A DNA stretch of 64,000 nucleotides from Filimonas lacunae (GCF_002355595.1 NZ_AP017422.1:6576823-6640822); one strand, 5' to 3'; shown: positions 19,296-28,152, counted from the stretch's first letter. Numbers and translations: made by a program. Notes: a model not told the origin generated them from the letters alone.

Positions 19296-20846
19296 TTATA
19301 ATTTGATTTCCTCTTCGTTGGCATCAAAGAAATGATACTCGGTGAGGTAGTAATCTGTTGAAGGCTTAATAGTGATCGGTGTTTTGTATTTTTTACGCCA
19401 CTTTCTGCGGATAGAGGTAAATAATCCTTTGGTAAGGTGAGAGTATAGGATAGGATGCACCACCAATGTAAGGTTCTTGTGCTGGTGTGTAACCAGGTAA
19501 TGTAATCTTTTTTCAATATCATCCTCCAGTAATAAGGTAGGAGATACTTTGCCGGTGCCGTTACAGCAAGGGCAGGTTTCGGTGGTGTTGATGCTAACCT
19601 CTGGGCGCATGCGCTGACGCGTAATTTGCATCAGGCCAAACTTGGAAATAGGAAGTACGGCATGTTTAGCGCGGTCGGCTTTCATAAAACCTTCCATCGC
19701 TTCCTGGAGTTTTTTCTTGTTATCAGGCAACTTCATGTCAATGAAGTCTACCACGATAATGCCACCAATATCACGCAGGCGTAACTGGCGGGCAATTTCT
19801 TCCGCAGCTTCCATGTTGGTTTCCAGCGCGTTCTCTTCCTGGTTGTTACTTACACTTTTGTAACCGCTGTTTACGTCAATTACATGCAGCGCCTCGGTAT
19901 GCTCAATAATGAGATAAGCACCACTAGGTAAGTTAACCGTTTTACCAAACGACGATTTCACCTGCTTCGTAATACCATAGGTATCGAAAATGGGCGATCC
20001 GTTGTTATGATAAACTACTATATCCGTTTTATCAGCAGCTACTTTTTGAATGTAACTACGGGTATCGTTATAGATGTTTTTATCATTAATTACCACACGG
20101 TTAAAATCAGCATTTAATAAGTCGCGCAGAATGCTGGTGGTTTTATCCTGCTCACTCATAATCTTGGCAGGTGCAGTAGCGCCTATCAGGTTATTTTGAA
20201 TGGTTTTCCAGCTTTCAACCAGGTCTAATAAATCTTCGTGTAACTCCGCTGTGTTTTTTCCTTCCGCAGCTGTACGCACAATAACGCCAAAGTTTTTAGG
20301 CTTTATGGCTTCTACAATCTTATGCAGGCGCTTACGCTCGTCGGAAGAATGAATTTTTTTTGATACGGCAACAATGTCATTAAAAGGAGTAACCACCACG
20401 AATCGACCAGGCAGCGAAAGTTCGCAACTTAAGCGTGGACCTTTGGCAGCAATAGGTTCTTTCAATATCTGAACCAGAATATTGGGCTTGCCGCTAAGTA
20501 CCTCGTTTATTTTACCTGTTTTAATGATTTCAGGTTCTATCTGAAACCGGGAGAAGTCAAGCGACTCTGCATCTTTCACGGCCATGGCGGCTTGGGTGAA
20601 TTTGAGGATGGAGCGCGCGTACGGGCTAAGATCGGTGTAGTGCAGAAATGCATCTTTTTCAAATCCTACATCTACAAAGGCTGCGTTTAACCCTGGGATC
20701 AGTTTTTTTACTTTACCCAGGTAAAGGTCGCCCACCGCAAAACTAGCATCGGCTTTTTCGTTATGTAGCTCAACCAGCTTTTTATCTTCAAGCAGGGCAA
20801 TTTCGACCCCTGTTGAGCCTACATTAATAATAAGTTCTTTATTCAC
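19296..20846 (-). CDS. rng: Ribonuclease E/G family protein (RNase G)
   Basis: 516 aa. An S1-like RNA-binding segment (about 35-125; GDLYLGKVKKLIPGLNAAFV, DVGFEKDAFLHYTDL) is followed by the RNase E/G catalytic core. Metal-binding Asp residues lie in HVIDVNSGYKS and GGIIVVDFIDM, and the zinc-link motif CPCCNGTGK is near residue 430. Length fits the short RNase G form without the long RNase E C-terminal scaffold. Family role: 5'-end-dependent endonuclease for rRNA maturation and mRNA decay in the cytoplasm. It is separated from paaE by a bidirectional terminator, and transcription starts from the 216-bp gap upstream. Confidence 0.95.
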   Translation of the reverse strand: MNKELIINVGSTGVEIALLEDKKLVELHNEKADASFAVGDLYLGKVKKLIPGLNAAFVDVGFEKDAFLHYTDLSPYARSILKFTQAAMAVKDAESLDFSRFQIEPEIIKTGKINEVLSGKPNILVQILKEPIAAKGPRLSCELSLPGRFVVVTPFNDIVAVSKKIHSSDERKRLHKIVEAIKPKNFGVIVRTAAEGKNTAELHEDLLDLVESWKTIQNNLIGATAPAKIMSEQDKTTSILRDLLNADFNRVVINDKNIYNDTRSYIQKVAADKTDIVVYHNNGSPIFDTYGITKQVKSSFGKTVNLPSGAYLIIEHTEALHVIDVNSGYKSVSNNQEENALETNMEAAEEIARQLRLRDIGGIIVVDFIDMKLPDNKKKLQEAMEGFMKADRAKHAVLPISKFGLMQITRQRMRPEVSINTTETCPCCNGTGKVSPTLLLEDDIEKRLHYLVTHQHKNLTLVVHPILYSHLTKGLFTSIRRKWRKKYKTPITIKPSTDYYLTEYHFFDANEEEIKL

Positions 20847-21005
20847 AACATAGCAACTTTAAATTGTTTCCAATGCACTACCGTTCGCCGGTATGCAGCA
20901 AAATAATCAGCCAACAAAAATCCACAAAATCCAGCCACTTTTGGTCTGATAAGGAAAGGTAAAGTTGCGAGGCGGAAGTCAAGGAGTAGCTGTCTGGTAC
21001 AAGGT

Positions 21006-21041
21006 ATTAATGCCGGAGCGCTTGCGCTGCCCGGCATTAAT
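21006..21041. repeat. Strong inverted repeat downstream of the small basic gene
   Basis: Arms ATTAATGCCGG and CCGGCATTAAT enclose a second short stem (AGCGC-TT-GCGCT). It lies 22 bp after the 30-codon gene on the minus strand. There is no T-run, so it is a poor intrinsic terminator; it may instead protect an mRNA 3' end. Confidence 0.55.
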
Positions 21042-21062
21042 CGTATGACAGTAAGAAAAAAA

Positions 21063-21155
21063 CTATTTCTTCTTCTTATGACGGTTTTTTCTCAGTCTTT
21101 TCTTGCGTTTGTGTGTCGCTATCTTATGACGTTTTCTCTTTTTACCACAAGGCAT
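21063..21155 (-). CDS. 30-aa very basic protein of the AURKAIP1/COX24 (mS38, bS22-like) family
   Basis: The frame starts at the ATG complementary to 21153-21155 and ends at TAG (21063-21065). The product begins MPCGKKRKRHKIATHKRK and ends in a run of Lys/Arg, with about two thirds basic residues. This matches the tiny Bacteroidota proteins annotated AURKAIP1/COX24 domain-containing, relatives of mitochondrial mS38 and bacterial bS22, which bind the small ribosomal subunit; the relation is recalled, not computed. At 30 residues it falls below common gene-finder length limits. It sits between rng and a TPR gene, both on the same strand. The frame is intact and the N-terminal MPCGKKRKRHK is characteristic. 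Confidence 0.8.
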   Translation of the reverse strand: MPCGKKRKRHKIATHKRKKRLRKNRHKKKK

Positions 21156-21196
21156 ACTCAAATAAGTTTTTAGTTATACAAAATTCAAATGAACAA

Positions 21197-22057
21197 TTAT
21201 TGGAGCGATTTAATACGCTCTGCTATTTCTTTTTTAGCCTCCGGAACCGGTATCTGCTCCTGAATGGTTGTATACCATTTCACCGCATTTACCTTGTCTC
21301 CTTTCCTTTCGTATGCTTCAGCCAGGTGAAACATAGCTTCCAGGTTATCAGGCTGCTTTTTTACTATAATCGAAAAACGCTCAATGGCTTTGTCAAACTG
21401 GCCGCTTTTAGCGCCGCCTAATCCTAATATCATTTGAGCGTACAGGTTGTCGGGATGGTCTTCTGCTACTTTCCTCACTTTCAGAATTCCCTCCATCGGG
21501 TTATCTGAAACATTTCCAAACATGTAGCATGCGCCTAAGCCTACTGTAGAAGAATCGTTAGCCGGATTCATTACCAGCGCTTTTTCAAACAACTCTTTAG
21601 CCTGTAATCCCAACCATTGCTGAATACGCGGGTTCTCGTCTTCTGCCATTAACTCATCCAACAACAAATGGGCTGCAAAGGTGATGCTTTTTTCGGAATT
21701 CTCCAATTTAGCTGCTTCGGCATGATAATAAAGACCTAAGGCATGTACATGAACGCTGTCGCCCCAGAAATGGGCCAGCTGCCTGTAGGCTGTCTGTTGC
21801 TGGATTTTTACATCCCCCCTTACCACGCTGTTTTCCAGCTGGGTAACATATTGTAACTGTGTAGAATTCAATGCTTTCTTAGCCTGATCAAGCAAGGCTT
21901 CGGTGGTTAAAACACCACTAGCCGGGCTTTCCCCGGCTTCGCTGTTAGTATTGGTAACGGATTTTTTAGGTTCTGTGGTTCCCGCGAAAAAAAATACGAG
22001 AACAAAAAGGACAAGCGCTCCACCTGCAATAAATAAATGCTGCTTTTTCATCCGCAC
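21197..22057 (-). CDS. Membrane-anchored TPR protein
   Basis: 286 aa. A short basic N-terminus and one transmembrane helix (about 7-27, FIAGGALVLFVLVFFFAG) are followed by a low-complexity linker. At least three tetratricopeptide repeats fill the C-terminal half (NPANDSSTVGLGACYMF, HPDNLYAQMILGLGGAKSGQ, QPDNLEAMFHLAEAYERKGD). It starts only 4 bp after the HU-family stop codon, so the two form one transcript. The pair HU gene then TPR gene is common in this phylum. TPR domains mediate protein contacts; no enzyme motif is visible and the partner is unknown. Confidence 0.85.
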   Translation of the reverse strand: MRMKKQHLFIAGGALVLFVLVFFFAGTTEPKKSVTNTNSEAGESPASGVLTTEALLDQAKKALNSTQLQYVTQLENSVVRGDVKIQQQTAYRQLAHFWGDSVHVHALGLYYHAEAAKLENSEKSITFAAHLLLDELMAEDENPRIQQWLGLQAKELFEKALVMNPANDSSTVGLGACYMFGNVSDNPMEGILKVRKVAEDHPDNLYAQMILGLGGAKSGQFDKAIERFSIIVKKQPDNLEAMFHLAEAYERKGDKVNAVKWYTTIQEQIPVPEAKKEIAERIKSLQ

Positions 22058-22061
22058 GAAG

Positions 22062-22352
22062 TTACTCTTCCTTGCGCATTTGCTTTACTTCGTTAACGAA
22101 TTCTTTAGAAGGCTTAAATGCAGGGATAAAATGCTCGGGAATTTCAACAGCTACATTCTTTTTAATATTACGGCCTATTTTAGCCGCTCTTTTTTTAGTG
22201 ATGAAGCTGCCAAAGCCTCTGATGTAAATGTTTTCACCTTTGGAAAGGTTTTCTTTAATTTCTTTGAGCATGGTTTCCAAGGTTACTAAAACATCTACCT
22301 TAGGGATGCCCGTTTTTTCTGAGATATTGTTGATCAGGTCGGACTTTCTCAT
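22062..22352 (-). CDS. HU/IHF-family nucleoid DNA-binding protein
   Basis: 96 aa from the start MRKSDLINNISEKTGIPK. The reading frame is open for 35 more codons upstream, but that extension is unlike the family and overlaps the mutY promoter side, so the internal ATG is chosen. It shows the dimerising helices, the beta-arm core GENIYIRGFGSFITKKRAAK and the DNA-binding arm region (NIKKNVAVEIPEHFIPAFKP). It bends and compacts DNA. It is divergent from mutY and closely followed by the TPR gene. Whether it acts as an HU or IHF type cannot be told from sequence. Confidence 0.92.
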   Translation of the reverse strand: MRKSDLINNISEKTGIPKVDVLVTLETMLKEIKENLSKGENIYIRGFGSFITKKRAAKIGRNIKKNVAVEIPEHFIPAFKPSKEFVNEVKQMRKEE

Positions 22353-22472
22353 TTTGGTTTTTTTATTCTGTTTAGTTGAATCTAAAATAAGACCAAAAAC
22401 GCAGATATGGAAAGAAAAATGCAGATTTTTTAAAAGATGTTGAAGGTTGAATGGCAAATATTTGGATTATTT

Positions 22473-23552
22473 ATGATGCTTAAGAAAAAAATCACTGCTG
22501 CTTTGATGGAGTGGCATAACACGCAGAATAACAGGGAGATGCCATGGAAAGGGGAAAAAGATCCTTATAAGATATGGCTAAGCGAGGTCATTTTGCAACA
22601 AACACGCGTAGAACAGGGGCGTACATATTACGAAAACTTCACACACAAATATCCCACTATACAACACCTCGCCGCCGATAAAGACGAAAATGTGTTTAAA
22701 TTATGGGAAGGGCTGGGTTATTACAACCGCTGTAAAAATTTATTATTTACTGCCCGGTTTGTTACTAACGAGCTAAAAGGGAGGTTTCCGGACACATACG
22801 CGGACATTGTAGCCCTCAAAGGAGTTGGCCCTTATACTGCCGCCGCCATTGCTTCTTTTGCGTACAATGAGCCTTATGCGGTGGTAGATGGCAATGTGTT
22901 CAGGGTGTTATCGCGCGTGTTTAATATAGACACTCCTACAGATAGCACAGAAGGCAAGCAATTATTTACCGATCTGGCAAATGAAGTGCTGGATAAAAAA
23001 CAGCCCGGTGCTTTTAACCAGGCTATTATGGATTTTGGCGCTACTATATGCAAACCTATGGCCCCCGCCTGCGCCGTATGCCCTTTACAAAAGCTTTGTG
23101 AAGCGCGGCAGCACGGACGTGTAAGCATGCTGCCTGTAAAGAATAAAGTATTGCAAAAGAAAACACGCTGGCTTACCTGGTTTAAACTGCAGGCCGAAGG
23201 CAAAACGCTTGTACATAAAAGAAGCAGCCGCGACATTTGGGAAAACCTGCATGAGTTTTACCTGGTAGAAGCTACCGAAAAAACTACCTGGACGCGCGAC
23301 CTGGTAACACAGTGGTGCTGGAACCAGTTAGATGTAAAAAAAGCAGAAGTAATTTCTATCAGTGGCGTTTTATCGCAACAGCTTACGCATCAAACCATAA
23401 AAGCACAGTTTATTGAAGTGCAACTGCCCCATATTCCCCCCAGCTTAACAGAATATGACTGGTTAAGTACCAAAGAAATAGATCAACTTGCGTTTCCCCG
23501 TTTAATCAATTTATGGCTAGACCCTAAAAAAAGGGATAGTCTTTTGTTTTAA
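22473..23552 (+). CDS. mutY: A/G-specific adenine DNA glycosylase MutY
   Basis: About 359 aa from the ATG pair at 22473-22478; an ATG at 22437 adds 12 residues unlike the family. The HhH-GPD core has the catalytic Glu in LSEVILQQTRVEQG, the hairpin LKGVGPYTAAAIASFAY and the Asp in VVDGNVFRVLSRVF. A [4Fe-4S] cluster loop follows with four Cys (CKPMAPACAVCPLQKLC), and the C-terminal NUDIX-like domain recognises 8-oxoguanine. It removes adenine mispaired with 8-oxoG. It begins the conserved Bacteroidota block mutY, ssb, gldE, gldD, all on the plus strand. Confidence 0.95.
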   Translation: MMLKKKITAALMEWHNTQNNREMPWKGEKDPYKIWLSEVILQQTRVEQGRTYYENFTHKYPTIQHLAADKDENVFKLWEGLGYYNRCKNLLFTARFVTNELKGRFPDTYADIVALKGVGPYTAAAIASFAYNEPYAVVDGNVFRVLSRVFNIDTPTDSTEGKQLFTDLANEVLDKKQPGAFNQAIMDFGATICKPMAPACAVCPLQKLCEARQHGRVSMLPVKNKVLQKKTRWLTWFKLQAEGKTLVHKRSSRDIWENLHEFYLVEATEKTTWTRDLVTQWCWNQLDVKKAEVISISGVLSQQLTHQTIKAQFIEVQLPHIPPSLTEYDWLSTKEIDQLAFPRLINLWLDPKKRDSLLF

Positions 23553-23659
23553 ATGAATCTGGCATGGAATTTTTCATAGTTTTTTCTTATTTTTCAAAAA
23601 GAATTAATTTTTAGAACACCAACATATTACAATAACAGGCGATTAATAAACTCAATTGT

Positions 23660-24106
23660 ATGAGAGGAGTTAACAGAGTAATGCTGATAGGGAACCTGGG
23701 TAAAGATCCGGATGTACAATACCTGGAAGGAAATATAGCCGTTGCAAAGTTTCCGCTGGCCACTACTGAAACCTATAAAGACAGGGCAGGCAAACTTATT
23801 TCACAAACGGAATGGCATACAGTAGTATTATGGCGTGGTTTAGCCGAGCTGGCGCAGAAATACCTGCACAAAGGCAGCCTGATATATGTTGAGGGTCGTT
23901 TACGCACCAGAAGCTGGGAAGACAAAGAGAACAATAAAAAATTCGCTACCGAAATAGTGGGTGATAACCTGATTATGCTGGACAAACGCAGCGATCATGG
24001 CTCCTATCCATCTACAGGACCTGCAGATCATATAGAAGGCTTTAGCAATGAAGACATTCCACCTTCTGCATTAGGAACTGACCCTGCGGAGGGATTGCCA
24101 TTTTAA
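23660..24106 (+). CDS. ssb: Single-stranded DNA-binding protein
   Basis: 148 aa. The OB-fold (1-105) contains RGVNRVMLIGNLGKDPDVQY, TEWHTVVLWRGLAELAQKYL and KGSLIYVEGRLRTRSWEDKE. A flexible linker leads to a short acidic tip ending EGLPF, a variant of the usual DDIPF tail that binds repair and replication partners. Length is short for the family but normal for this phylum. It lies between mutY and gldE, 107 bp and 28 bp from them. A second ssb paralog may exist elsewhere in the genome. Confidence 0.95.
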   Translation: MRGVNRVMLIGNLGKDPDVQYLEGNIAVAKFPLATTETYKDRAGKLISQTEWHTVVLWRGLAELAQKYLHKGSLIYVEGRLRTRSWEDKENNKKFATEIVGDNLIMLDKRSDHGSYPSTGPADHIEGFSNEDIPPSALGTDPAEGLPF

Positions 24107-24107
24107 A

Positions 24108-24115
24108 TATCTTTG
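24108..24115 (+). promoter_or_regulatory. Candidate -7 element (TAnnTTTG) for gldE
   Basis: TATCTTTG lies right after the ssb stop and about 20 bp before the gldE ATG. It matches the Bacteroidota primary sigma -7 consensus. No convincing -33 TTG at normal spacing, so only a candidate. Confidence 0.4.
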
Positions 24116-24134
24116 TACGTTCTAAAACATACAC

Positions 24135-25478
24135 ATGGTGGCTTTTCCGCTGACTATTCCTTTATTTTTTCGTACCGCATGGATTGCTGCTGCCCACATA
24201 GACACACAGGCGACTACCGTTTTGGTAATACTGCTTGTGTTGCTATTAGGGTTTTCGTTTGCCATTTCAGGCGCTGAAGTGGCTTTTTTTTCGCTTACCA
24301 GCAAAGACATTAACCTGCTTAAAACCAAGCAGCAGCCCGCTTATAAAAGAATAGTAGACCTGCTGGAAAATCCCAGACTGTTACTGGCATCCTTAATTAT
24401 CGCCAACTGTATTGCCAATATAGCTATCATCATTATTGCCAATATTGTGCTAGACGACCTGGTGGTACTGGATCCTTCCCTTACCTGGGTACGCTGGTTG
24501 ATTAAAATTATCTCCCTCACCATTTTACTGCTACTTTTTTGCGAGGTGATGCCTAAGGTAATGGCCACGCAAAACAATATCCGCTTTGCCAAAGACGTAG
24601 GTTTTCTGGTAGAAAGCACCGGCTATGTAATAAACTGGTTATCCAAAATAGCTATCCGCTACCTGGATATTACAGACGGTAAGCTGGGAGGTGGTAAAAA
24701 TGAACTGTCACTGGAAGAGATAGACGAAGCCATTGATAAAAGCGCTACTGCCGAAACCTCAGAAAAAGAAAAAAGCATTTTAAAAGGCATAGCCAAGTTT
24801 GGCAGTATTACCGTTAAACAGATTATGAAAACCCGGGTAGATGTAAACGGCATTGAGCAAAACACTTCTTTTGCCCAGCTGGTTACCACCGTAGAAGACC
24901 TGCACTACAGCCGCTTACCCGTGTATAAAGAAAACCTGGATGAAGTTACCGGCATCATCAACACCAAAGACCTGCTTCCTTACCTGAACAGTGAAGCCGA
25001 TTTCGACTGGCACTTCCTGATGCGTCCACCTTTGTTTGTGCATGAACAAAAGCTGATTGAAGATCTGCTGAAAGAATTTCAATCCAAGCGCATTCACATA
25101 GCAGTGGTAGTGGATGAATTTGGTGGCACCAGTGGTATTGTTACACTGGAAGACATACTGGAAGAGGTAATTGGCGATATCAGAGATGAGTTTGATGAAG
25201 AAGAAGAGGCAACCTACACTAAGATTGACGACCACACTTTTATCTTCGACGGCAAAACCATCATTTACGATGTGTGTAAGGCTATGAATATAAGCTCCTC
25301 TACCTTTGACCAGGTAAAAGGCGATAGTGATTCACTGGCTGGCCTGGTGCTGGAACTGGCAGGAGAAATACCTAAAAAAGACCAGGTAGTGCATGTGGGC
25401 GACTTTGATTTTACGGTAATTGAACTGGAGAAAAACAGGTTGCAGAAAATTAAAGTGTCGTACCAGACAAAGGCATAA
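24135..25478 (+). CDS. gldE: Gliding motility-associated protein GldE (CNNM/CorC-type membrane protein)
   Basis: 447 aa. The N-terminal membrane domain (about 20-160) contains four hydrophobic helices (VLVILLVLLLGFSFAISGAE, LIIANCIANIAIIIIANIVL) as in DUF21/CNNM proteins. A pair of CBS domains follows (about 230-345; MKTRVDVNGIEQ, SRLPVYKENLDEVTGIINTK, HIAVVVDEFGGTSGIVTLED). The CorC_HlyC C-terminal domain occupies about 360-445. Its position directly before gldD matches the gliding gene order known in Flavobacterium. GldE can support GldD function there; the biochemical role (possibly ion transport) is unsettled. Present even in non-gliding members, where it belongs to the type IX secretion background. 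Confidence 0.92.
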   Translation: MVAFPLTIPLFFRTAWIAAAHIDTQATTVLVILLVLLLGFSFAISGAEVAFFSLTSKDINLLKTKQQPAYKRIVDLLENPRLLLASLIIANCIANIAIIIIANIVLDDLVVLDPSLTWVRWLIKIISLTILLLLFCEVMPKVMATQNNIRFAKDVGFLVESTGYVINWLSKIAIRYLDITDGKLGGGKNELSLEEIDEAIDKSATAETSEKEKSILKGIAKFGSITVKQIMKTRVDVNGIEQNTSFAQLVTTVEDLHYSRLPVYKENLDEVTGIINTKDLLPYLNSEADFDWHFLMRPPLFVHEQKLIEDLLKEFQSKRIHIAVVVDEFGGTSGIVTLEDILEEVIGDIRDEFDEEEEATYTKIDDHTFIFDGKTIIYDVCKAMNISSSTFDQVKGDSDSLAGLVLELAGEIPKKDQVVHVGDFDFTVIELEKNRLQKIKVSYQTKA

Positions 25479-25508
25479 TCCCCTGCATTTCATTTCTTAA
25501 ATCCGCGC

Positions 25509-25538
25509 TTGTGGTTTCTTGCGCTACCCTTAGTTTTA
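25509..25538 (+). promoter_or_regulatory. Candidate promoter of gldD
   Basis: TTG (25509-25511) and TAGTTTTA (25531-25538) are spaced 19 bp, close to the Bacteroidota -33/-7 layout; the -7 box ends 4 bp before the gldD ATG, implying little or no 5' leader. Confidence 0.45.
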
Positions 25539-25542
25539 CAGC

Positions 25543-26124
25543 ATGAAACCACTTTTAGCCTTTTTTGTAATCGTTTTTGCGCTGGTTAGCTGTAATTCTA
25601 CCTTCACCCCCAAGCCCAAAGGCTATTTTAAAATTCCTTTCCCGGCCAAAGCCTATAAAACTTTTGACGAACCTGGTTATCCTTACTCATTCGAGTACCC
25701 CGTATACGCCACCATTTCCAAAGACACCTCTTTTTTTGGTGCCGACCCGGAAAACCCATGGTGGGTGAATATCGATTTCCCCCAGTTTCACGGCAAACTG
25801 TATGTAAGCTATAAGATCATTGGCAACTATAAACTGGACAAACTGATTGCCGATGCCTTTAACATGACAGGCAAACACACCGTAAAAGCCGTTTCGATGG
25901 ACGACTCATTGATGATCACTCCCAACAATGTGCATGGCGTGTTTTTTAAAGTGGGGGGCGACGTGGCCACGGCATCACAGTTTTTCTTAACCGATTCTAC
26001 TAAAAACTTCCTGCGCGGAGCGCTGTATTTCGACGCTACGCCTAACCAGGACTCCCTGCTGCCGGTGAATAATTTTCTGGTAGAGGACATGCGCCACATG
26101 ATCAACACCTTCCGCTGGAAATAA
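25543..26124 (+). CDS. gldD: Gliding motility lipoprotein GldD
   Basis: 193 aa. A lipoprotein signal peptide has the lipobox LVSC (Cys about 17), followed by the family motif TPKPKGYFKIPFPAKAY and then YPYSFEYPVYATI and NPWWVNIDFPQFHGKLYVSY. Family knowledge: GldD is one of the lipoproteins needed for gliding and linked to type IX secretion; its fold resembles no enzyme of known activity. It is downstream of gldE with a 64-bp gap holding its own probable promoter. Length matches the family. Confidence 0.93.
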   Translation: MKPLLAFFVIVFALVSCNSTFTPKPKGYFKIPFPAKAYKTFDEPGYPYSFEYPVYATISKDTSFFGADPENPWWVNIDFPQFHGKLYVSYKIIGNYKLDKLIADAFNMTGKHTVKAVSMDDSLMITPNNVHGVFFKVGGDVATASQFFLTDSTKNFLRGALYFDATPNQDSLLPVNNFLVEDMRHMINTFRWK

Positions 26125-26126
26125 AT

Positions 26127-26134
26127 TACCTTTG
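26127..26134 (+). promoter_or_regulatory. Candidate -7 element giving a near-leaderless mRNA
   Basis: TACCTTTG ends 4 bp before the ATG of the DUF3109 gene. If transcription starts about 7 bp after this box, the mRNA begins at the start codon. Confidence 0.4.
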
Positions 26135-26138
26135 CAGC

Positions 26139-26729
26139 ATGATAGCGATAGATAATGTTCTCATCAGCGATGAGGTAGTGGAAGAGCAATTTGTGTGCGA
26201 CCTTACCAAATGTAAAGGTGGCTGCTGCGAGGACGGCGACGCGGGCGCTCCCCTGTTAAAGCAGGAACTGGATCATCTGAACAACTATTACGAAGTAATT
26301 AAGCCTTACATGACCCCGCAAGGTATCCGGGAGAATGAAAAACAAGGCAGATATGTATACGATCGTCATTTTGGCTGGGTAACTCCTACCATTGAAGGCC
26401 AGATTTGTACCTACGCTTTTCGCGACGCGCAAAATGTAATTAAATGCGGCATTGAACAGGCCTATCTGGATGGCAAACTGCCCTGGAAAAAGCCCATCAG
26501 CTGTCATATGTTTCCTATCAAAATGAGCCAGAGCGAGGTAGATCCTTCTATGGAATACCTGAACTACGAGCCACGGGAAGACTTATGTAGCGCCGCCTGC
26601 AAACTGGGTAAAAAATTAAAAGTACCCGCCTACGTGTTTTTGAAAGACGCTATTATCCGCCACTACGGAGAAGAGTTTTATGCAACACTGGATGCCACTG
26701 CACAACATTTAAAAGAGCAGAAAGGATAA
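26139..26729 (+). CDS. DUF3109 family protein (Cys-rich, YkgJ-like)
   Basis: 196 aa. The N-terminal cluster FVCDLTKCKGGCCEDGDAGA and later GQICTYAF, KCGIEQAY, KPISCHMFPIKM and EDLCSAACKLGKK supply at least eight Cys in the spacing seen in DUF3109/YkgJ-type proteins, which are thought to bind zinc or an iron-sulfur cluster. Function unknown. It follows gldD by 14 bp and precedes lutB by about 28 bp, so it may be read with either. No signal peptide, so it is cytoplasmic. The Cys pattern and length make the family call firm. Confidence 0.85.
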   Translation: MIAIDNVLISDEVVEEQFVCDLTKCKGGCCEDGDAGAPLLKQELDHLNNYYEVIKPYMTPQGIRENEKQGRYVYDRHFGWVTPTIEGQICTYAFRDAQNVIKCGIEQAYLDGKLPWKKPISCHMFPIKMSQSEVDPSMEYLNYEPREDLCSAACKLGKKLKVPAYVFLKDAIIRHYGEEFYATLDATAQHLKEQKG

Positions 26730-26757
26730 CCGGCCCTCATTTTGAGTGGTTAAGGTG

Positions 26758-28152
26758 ATGTTACAACGTAAAGAGATGAAAGAAACAGCTGCCAGTTTTA
26801 TAGCCAAAAGCACTATACGTGCCGCCGACATTGAGCATCGACGTAAAATCAATTTCAATATTGGCCGGTATAACGCTGCGGTGCCGCAGGGCAAAACGCA
26901 ATTTGCCGATATGATGATGGCCCGCGAGCATGCTAAAAACCTGAAATGGCGCGCTATTGAAACACTGGACCAACAGCTGGAATCTTTTGAACGTAACATC
27001 ACTGCACGCGGCGCTAAAGTGCTATGGGCCGAAGATGCAGCCGAAGCCTTATATGAAATAGGCCGTATTTGCACCGCCAAACAATGCCGCACCGTGGTGA
27101 AAAGCAAAAGCATGGTTACAGAAGAAATTCATCTGAACCATTTTCTGGAGCAGCAAGGCATTGAAAGCATTGAAACTGACCTGGGGGAATATATTCAGCA
27201 ACTGGATGGCGAACCGCCTTACCATATTGTTACACCCGCCATGCACAAAAGCAAGGAAGATGTAGCCAAGCTGTTTGCCGAAAAACTAGGCACTCCACCC
27301 GGACTTAGCCCCGAACAATTGACACTGATTGCCCGCCAGAAATTGCGGGAGAAATACATTGAAGCAGAAGTAGGCGTTACAGGCGCTAATTTTATTATAG
27401 CCGACACTGGCGCTATTGCCATTACAGAAAATGAAGGCAACGCCCGTTTAAGCTGCTCCTGGCCCAAAACACATATTGTGATAGTGGGCATTGAAAAGGT
27501 AATTCCTTCTTTGCAGGACTTAGCCCTGTTCTGGCCCCTCCTTTCCACTTACGGCACCGGCCAAAAGGTAACCGCCTACAACACTATTGTAAGCGGCCCC
27601 CGCCAGCCCGGTGAATCAGACGGCCCGGAGGAAATGTATGTGATACTGCTGGACAACGGCCGTACCAACCTGTTACAAAATCCCGCCACCCGCGAAGCCT
27701 TATACTGCATTCGTTGTGGCGCTTGTTTAAATGCCTGCCCGGTATATAAAAACATTGGCGGCCACAGTTACGAAACCACTTACAGCGGCCCTATAGGTAA
27801 GGTAATTACGCCACACCTGCGTGGTATGGATGATTATAAACACCTGAGCTACGCCAGCAGCCTTTGTGGCAACTGCACCGAAGTATGCCCCGTTCGCATT
27901 AACCTGCACGAACTGCTACTGGAAAACCGCCACGAAGCAGTAGAGCAAGGCCAAACCACCCTGGCCGAACGCGTAGCCTGGAAAATGTGGCGCCACGCCA
28001 GCCTGCACCGTAGCATGATGAATATGGCCAACGGTAACATCAAAAACAAGGTGGTTAACAAAATATTCAAAGGCTGGACACAACACCGCAGCAATCTTGA
28101 TTTTAGCCCCAAAACATTTAACGAAATGTGGAAGGAGAAGCAGGGAAAGTAG
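26758..28152 (+). CDS. lutB: Lactate utilisation iron-sulfur protein LutB/LldF
   Basis: 464 aa from ATG 26758 (GTG 26746 and ATG 26776 are alternatives). The N-terminal DUF162/LUD domain (about 60-300; VKSKSMVTEEIHLNHFLEQQ, GVTGANFIIADTGAIAITEN) is followed by two ferredoxin-type [4Fe-4S] motifs, CIRCGACLNACPVY and CGNCTEVCPVRINL. A DUF3390-like C-terminal helix region completes it. LutB acts with LutA and LutC to oxidise L-lactate to pyruvate. Neither partner is visible beside it; directly downstream lies a repeat array. It could be a sole copy served by distant lutA/lutC, or a remnant of a broken cluster; the frame itself is intact. Confidence 0.9.
   Translation: MLQRKEMKETAASFIAKSTIRAADIEHRRKINFNIGRYNAAVPQGKTQFADMMMAREHAKNLKWRAIETLDQQLESFERNITARGAKVLWAEDAAEALYEIGRICTAKQCRTVVKSKSMVTEEIHLNHFLEQQGIESIETDLGEYIQQLDGEPPYHIVTPAMHKSKEDVAKLFAEKLGTPPGLSPEQLTLIARQKLREKYIEAEVGVTGANFIIADTGAIAITENEGNARLSCSWPKTHIVIVGIEKVIPSLQDLALFWPLLSTYGTGQKVTAYNTIVSGPRQPGESDGPEEMYVILLDNGRTNLLQNPATREALYCIRCGACLNACPVYKNIGGHSYETTYSGPIGKVITPHLRGMDDYKHLSYASSLCGNCTEVCPVRINLHELLLENRHEAVEQGQTTLAERVAWKMWRHASLHRSMMNMANGNIKNKVVNKIFKGWTQHRSNLDFSPKTFNEMWKEKQGK

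Noticed and set aside
22353-22457. 35-codon N-terminal extension of the HU-family protein
   Set aside because: The extension is unlike HU proteins; MRKSDLIN is the family start.
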